Assembly: GCA_038211505.1 (NCBI GenBank)
Contig: JBBQVO010000162.1
Location: forward strand, 1-7,833
From: JBBQVO01 sp038211505
GTDB lineage: Bacteria > Chloroflexota > Dehalococcoidia > DSTF01 > JACRBR01
Length of the DNA: 7,833 nucleotides
Reading direction: 5' to 3'
The notes under the pieces were generated by a model, which saw only the letters and a list, made by a program, of their open reading frames with translations, was not told the DNA's origin and did not search any database. Positions 4,386-7,833 of this stretch are shown piece by piece. The translations under genes were made by a program, and so were the position numbers. Every line of letters begins with the position of its first letter. Position 1 is the stretch's first letter.

Positions 4386-7189
4386 ATGAGCGCACGCAGA
4401 TCCTGCTTTGATTCGCGGATGTCGGCCCAGAGATCGCCGATGCGGGCGAGGCGCTCCGGCTCCGTATCGATGTCGAAGTCGGTGGGATAGACGCTTTTCA
4501 ATTCGTCCCAGGTGATCGGCGCCGAGACGGCGGCCTGCGGCGACGGGCGCAGCGAGTACTGCGCCGCCAGCGTCTTGCCGCGCGTGTTCTGGTTGTGATC
4601 GAAGAAGATCTTGCCGGTGCGATTCTTCGATACCCACTCCATCGTCAGATCATCGGGGAACTGCTGCGTCATGAACGTGCCGACGGTGGCGCTCGCGGCG
4701 CGGATCTGATCGTAGGTGTAGTGCCGCACGATCGGGACGTAGATGTGCAGCCCCGTCTTGCCCGTCGTCTTGACGAACGACGAGAGTCGCAGTTGCTGCA
4801 GCAGATCCTTGAGCGCGAAGGCGATCTCGCGCGTCTTCTCGAACGCCCTGCGGTTGAGCGCCGGCTCTTCGCCCTTCTTCTCGTGTCCGGCATAGATGTA
4901 TGGATCGAGGTCGAAGACCATGAAGTCCGGATAATTCAGCACGCTGCGATCGAGGTTGTCTTCGGAATCGGAGAAGACGACGGGCTTGTCTCGGGCGTCG
5001 GGCTGTGGATTGACGTGAGCCATCCAGGCGTGCACTTCGAGATCGGCGAGCTGCGCGAGCCAGATCAACGTCTGTAGATTGTTGACGAGGATGTAGTCGC
5101 CGCTGGCGTCGGTGCTCGATGAGTAGATCGACGCGCGTTCCACGTGAAACTCCTTCGGAAACGCGGACGGCCAGTGCTTCTGGTAGAACGACGTGCCGTA
5201 GATGCCGTTCGGATAGCGCGTCAGCGTCAGCGGCCGGTCGCGCAGATGCGGCAGCATGTACGGCGCGACGCGCGCGTAGTAGCGGATCAGCTCGCGCTTC
5301 GTTCGAGGGCCGTGATCATCCGTCGCCGGCCAGAACTCCTTGTCGAGATTCGTCAGCTTGATCGGCACGCCGTCGACATCGAGCGTGAAATCCGCCTTCG
5401 TGTTCGCATCGAGCTCCTCGACGATGGACGCGACGGCGCGCTCGACGGACGACGCCGGCACCCCCGGCTCATCGGTGATGACGTCGACAGCATGCGCCGC
5501 CGGCGCTTCGCGGCCGATCGTGCGCGGATCGACGTCGTCGCGCAGGCCGAGGAAGACGGGTGCGCGCAGGTTGCCGTCGCGCGTCCACGAGCTGAACTTC
5601 ACTTCGGCGACAAGCTCCGGTCGCACCCAGAGACAACGTGCCGACTTGCCGCCGGCCCAGCGGCCGCCGATCGTCGTCGGCGGATTCACGAACGGAGGCG
5701 TATCGGTGCGGAGCGCTTCGAGCTGCTTCTTGATGCGCGTGAGCATACCGTCAGTGAGGCCGGAGCCGACGCTCGATGCGAAGCGCAGATCGTCGCCGTC
5801 GTAGTAGCCGACGAGGAGGCCGCCGAACGTCTTGCTGCGCGAGCCCTCGCCTTCGGTGTAGCCGCCGATGACGAAGTCCTGCTCGTTAACCTTCTTGATC
5901 TTCAGCCACGCCGGGCTGCGGGCACCGGCGTCGTACGTGCTCGTGCCGCGCTTCGCGACGACGCCCTCGAAGCCGAGCGTGGTCGCCGCTTCATAGATCG
6001 CCACGCCGTCATCGCGCTCGAAGTCGACGCCGCGGATGCAGTCGCCGGTGATCAGCGTCCGCCGCAGGATCGCTTTGCGATCGAGCAGCGGCGCCTGGCG
6101 CAGATCGTAGCCGTCGAGATAGAGGATGTCGAAGACGTAGTAGTAGGCCGGCGATGTCTCGGCGATGCGGCGCACCTCGGCCGGGCGCGAGAGATTGATG
6201 CGCTGCTGTAGTTGCTGGAAGTCGGGGACGCCGTGTTCGTCGAGAGCGACGATTTCGCCGTCGAACACGGCGTCGCGCACCGGCTGTGATCGCAACGCGT
6301 CGACGACTTCGGGGTACTGCACCGTGAGCGCGTTGCCACGGCGCGAGTACAGTTCGACCTTCGCCGCTGCATCGCCGCCGTCGCCACTTGAGGCGCCGCG
6401 CACGAATGCGAGCGCGCGGACGCCGTCGAGCTTCGGCTCGAAGATCCAACCGGCGCGCGCGAAGGGCTCGGCGACCGGCGTCGCAAGCATCGGCCGCAGC
6501 GTCTTCGTGCTGGGGAATGCGGCTTCGACGGCGGCGGCGTGCGGTGAGCCGTCGGTCGTCGCGGACATCGACGGCATGCGGCCGTTTTTGAGGTCCTTGA
6601 TCGTCAGACCGCTGATCACCGACTGATCTTCTTCGAGGATGTCACGCGTCGAGACGAACTCGTCGCGATGCTTGATCAACAGCCACGCCTTCGGATCTTT
6701 CATGCGGACGAGCGTCCACGATCCATGCAGCTTGTGGCCGCGCAGGGTGATCGAGACTTTGCCGGCGGCGATATCTTCGAGCATGCGGGCGCTGCCGGCG
6801 GCTTTGTCGCCCCACGAGTATTCGCCGCCCTCATCGGGCGTGTAGGTGCCGTTGTCCCAGACGATCACCTGGCCGGCGCCGTAGTTGCCTTTGGGGATGA
6901 CGCCCTCGAAGCCGCCGTAGTCGAACGGATGATCCTCGACGTGCGCGGCCATGCGCTTGTCTTTCGTGTTCAGCGACGGCCCCTTGGGCACCGCCCACGA
7001 TACGAGCACGCCGTCGACTTCGAGACGAAAGTCCCAGTGCATGCGCGTGGCGGAGTGCTGCTGGATGACGAACGTCAGGTCGCCGGCTTCGGGCGGGGCG
7101 CCCGCTTCCGGTTCGGGCGTGGCGTCGAACTTCCGCTTCTGGCGATAGCGGAGGAGCGCGTCGAGATCGGGCGCGGGTCGATCAGGCAT
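4376..7189 (-). CDS. ligD: LigD: 3'-phosphoesterase, ATP-dependent DNA ligase and polymerase of bacterial NHEJ
   Basis: 937 residues from the ATG at 7189. Three domains repair double-strand break ends held by Ku. Phosphoesterase (about 30-185): H45, H51, D53, R55 and H87 match the catalytic set, lying at a constant +3 from the numbering I recall for P. aeruginosa LigD; they trim 3' ends. Ligase (about 230-560): K-L-D-G with Lys253 as the adenylated residue, D-G-E-I at 310, F-D-I-L-Y-L-D-G at 353, E-G-V-V-A-K at 408, and W-L-K-I-K at 428, then an OB fold from about 438. Primase-type polymerase (about 610-910): L-T-N-L-D-K-E-F-W-P, metal-binding D760-L-D762, T-T-G-K-T-G-L-H at 808, and D864. 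The order phosphoesterase-ligase-polymerase is the Pseudomonas type, not the mycobacterial one. An ATG 18 codons upstream (7243) is open, but the shorter start is better: a CATAAT -10 box ends 6 nt before it. No ku gene lies in the window. All key residues checked are intact, so the enzyme is probably active. Confidence 0.97.
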   Translation of the reverse strand: MPDRPAPDLDALLRYRQKRKFDATPEPEAGAPPEAGDLTFVIQQHSATRMHWDFRLEVDGVLVSWAVPKGPSLNTKDKRMAAHVEDHPFDYGGFEGVIPKGNYGAGQVIVWDNGTYTPDEGGEYSWGDKAAGSARMLEDIAAGKVSITLRGHKLHGSWTLVRMKDPKAWLLIKHRDEFVSTRDILEEDQSVISGLTIKDLKNGRMPSMSATTDGSPHAAAVEAAFPSTKTLRPMLATPVAEPFARAGWIFEPKLDGVRALAFVRGASSGDGGDAAAKVELYSRRGNALTVQYPEVVDALRSQPVRDAVFDGEIVALDEHGVPDFQQLQQRINLSRPAEVRRIAETSPAYYYVFDILYLDGYDLRQAPLLDRKAILRRTLITGDCIRGVDFERDDGVAIYEAATTLGFEGVVAKRGTSTYDAGARSPAWLKIKKVNEQDFVIGGYTEGEGSRSKTFGGLLVGYYDGDDLRFASSVGSGLTDGMLTRIKKQLEALRTDTPPFVNPPTTIGGRWAGGKSARCLWVRPELVAEVKFSSWTRDGNLRAPVFLGLRDDVDPRTIGREAPAAHAVDVITDEPGVPASSVERAVASIVEELDANTKADFTLDVDGVPIKLTNLDKEFWPATDDHGPRTKRELIRYYARVAPYMLPHLRDRPLTLTRYPNGIYGTSFYQKHWPSAFPKEFHVERASIYSSSTDASGDYILVNNLQTLIWLAQLADLEVHAWMAHVNPQPDARDKPVVFSDSEDNLDRSVLNYPDFMVFDLDPYIYAGHEKKGEEPALNRRAFEKTREIAFALKDLLQQLRLSSFVKTTGKTGLHIYVPIVRHYTYDQIRAASATVGTFMTQQFPDDLTMEWVSKNRTGKIFFDHNQNTRGKTLAAQYSLRPSPQAAVSAPITWDELKSVYPTDFDIDTEPERLARIGDLWADIRESKQDLRALIES

Positions 7190-7195
7190 GTCTGC

Positions 7196-7201
7196 ATTAT
7201 G
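7196..7201 (-). promoter_or_regulatory. Putative leaderless -10 box (CATAAT) of ligD
   Basis: Read on the minus strand, CATAAT (five of six matches to TATAAT) is followed by GCAGAC and then the ATG at 7189, placing the transcript start at the start codon. A partial -35, TTGTCC, lies upstream with a 19-bp spacer, longer than ideal. No Shine-Dalgarno is present. This decides the ligD start in favour of 7189 over 7243. Confidence 0.5.
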
Positions 7202-7271
7202 CGGCGAGAGCGGGGCTGTCGGACAACGGGGTCTGGCGGACATTCGTGGCGGCCGAGCACCTCACCCCTGG

Positions 7272-7296
7272 CCCCTCTCCAAGCAGTGGAGAGGGG
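7272..7296. repeat. Perfect 10-bp hairpin, REP-like intergenic palindrome
   Basis: CCCCTCTCCA (7272-7281) and TGGAGAGGGG (7287-7296) are perfect inverted copies around AGCAG, between the small acidic protein gene and ligD. The flank CTCACCCCTGG plus this C/T-rich arm resembles an intergenic palindrome scattered through several bacterial genomes, by memory only. No T-run follows on either strand. It may end or stabilise the upstream message, or be a mobile repeat remnant. Confidence 0.65.
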
Positions 7297-7355
7297 AGTT
7301 CGGGCGCTGCTCCGGAGTTCTTTCCCGGAACAGTCTCGCGCGAGTGGACGGCGCG

Positions 7356-7745
7356 CTAGTCCGCGAGAGTGAGTGACCAGCGGCCGCGGAAGACGTCGCC
7401 GGTCAGTGTGCCGGTCGCGGTTATCGAGCCTGATGCGTTGTCGAAGTGGGCGTTGCCGCCGTCGATGTCGTAGGCGAGGGCGAATGTGTGGTCGGCGTCG
7501 TCGCCGTCGGCTGCGTCCGCGACATCGCCGCGTACGAGCGTCGCGAAGACTTCGTCGCCGTCTTCGCGGACGAGCGTGAGGTCACCTTCGCCAGTGTTCG
7601 ATTTGAGGCCGATATTCCAGGTCAGCAGGCCGGACATCGTCCACGTGCCGTCGGCCGAGGCGCCTTCCAGCGTCAGGATCTGGGAGCCGTTCAGCAGCTC
7701 TTGGCGCTCGACGATGTCGCCGGCGATGTCGATCTCGATGTTCAT
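7356..7745 (-). CDS. Small acidic beta-rich protein, possibly allene-oxide-cyclase/dirigent-like barrel
   Basis: 129 residues with no signal peptide, no cysteine and only one lysine, strongly acidic with a D-rich middle (about 74-86). Alternating hydrophobic/polar segments separated by G, D and N turns predict almost entirely beta structure, with a repeated pattern of strands ending in G-T-W, G-L-L, G-T-L and G-R-W. The C-terminal G-G-N-A-H-F-D-N-A-S-G-S followed by T-G-T-L resembles the conserved part of small barrels of the allene oxide cyclase-like or dirigent type, where a G-x-F-x-x-A-x-G motif is usual. A binding or non-catalytic barrel is more likely than an enzyme; this is inference. 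The ATG overlaps the TGA of a reading frame from upstream as ATGA, which suggests translational coupling; a TAAACT 6 nt before the ATG is an alternative leaderless promoter. No Shine-Dalgarno is visible. The hairpin at 7272-7296 follows its stop. Confidence 0.75.
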   Translation of the reverse strand: MNIEIDIAGDIVERQELLNGSQILTLEGASADGTWTMSGLLTWNIGLKSNTGEGDLTLVREDGDEVFATLVRGDVADAADGDDADHTFALAYDIDGGNAHFDNASGSITATGTLTGDVFRGRWSLTLAD

Positions 7746-7833
7746 GCGGGGAGTTTATCGCTAGCCGGCGTTTTTTCCGGTGGGCGAATCTGCAGGCCGC
7801 GATCGACGCGGGGCCTCTCGTATACCGGCAATA
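7742..7833 (-). CDS. Possible C-terminal end of a gene entering from the right edge
   Basis: One minus-strand frame is open from the edge through 29 codons, ending at a TGA (7742-7744) that overlaps the next gene's ATG in an ATGA arrangement. The residues (starting LPVYERPRVDRGLQIRPP) form a basic, proline-rich tail of ordinary composition. Too short to identify, and the two other minus-strand frames are also open for some distance. The case rests mainly on the overlap. Confidence 0.38.
   Translation of the reverse strand, partial: LPVYERPRVDRGLQIRPPEKTPASDKLPA

Noticed and set aside
5144..6211. Long plus-strand open frame (355 codons) within ligD
   Set aside because: Antisense to the ligase domain whose catalytic motifs are intact; composition is R/A/D-biased with no recognisable fold.
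7760..7780. Intrinsic terminator around the six-T run near the right edge (plus strand)
   Set aside because: The preceding stem is only 3-4 bp, no plus-strand gene precedes it, and the run is explained as Glu-Lys-Thr codons in the probable minus-strand reading frame.

Overview
The window is high-GC bacterial chromosome. It encodes a Pseudomonas-type three-domain LigD (bacterial non-homologous end joining), a lipoprotein with a Thr/Ala/Pro/Ser-rich linker, a Tat-exported lipoprotein-like thioredoxin-fold protein and a membrane acyltransferase. Several starts lack a Shine-Dalgarno sequence and sit 6 nt after a TANNNT-like -10 box, which suggests a lineage that uses leaderless mRNAs. Together with the linker-type lipoprotein and the palindromic intergenic repeats, this would fit Chloroflexota or a neighbouring group. 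That placement is inference; no marker gene is present to fix it.

Left part, all on the minus strand. At the edge (1-128) is the N-terminus of a dihydrofolate-reductase-like / RibD C-terminal-like protein that runs off the window. Upstream of it is a secreted lipoprotein of unknown function (313-1227) with a good promoter and Shine-Dalgarno. A 291-bp spacer follows, carrying two copies of a palindromic repeat. Next is a Tat-signal thioredoxin-fold protein (1519 to 2529 or 2580) whose cysteine pair is displaced from the usual CxxC position.

Middle. A 0.5-kb region without a gene separates the divergent thioredoxin-like and acyltransferase genes. It holds a 7-bp hairpin, an AT-rich patch and a degenerate tandem array of about 23-bp units directly upstream of the acyltransferase. 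The acyltransferase-3 family membrane protein (3080-4357, plus strand) converges on ligD with only 18 bp between the stop codons.

Right part, minus strand. ligD (4376-7189) has the order phosphoesterase, ligase, polymerase, with the catalytic residues I looked for in all three. Upstream is an intergenic region with a perfect 10-bp hairpin of REP-like appearance. Then comes a small acidic beta-rich protein (7356-7745) that resembles barrel proteins of the allene-oxide-cyclase/dirigent type. Its ATG overlaps the TGA of a probable reading frame entering from the right edge.

The genes do not form one pathway. The lipoprotein and the thioredoxin-like protein are both predicted cell-surface proteins on one strand. 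LigD would need a Ku protein encoded elsewhere. I found no convincing new multi-gene system. The most unusual items are the displaced cysteine motif, the shared leaderless promoter geometry and three different intergenic repeat structures.
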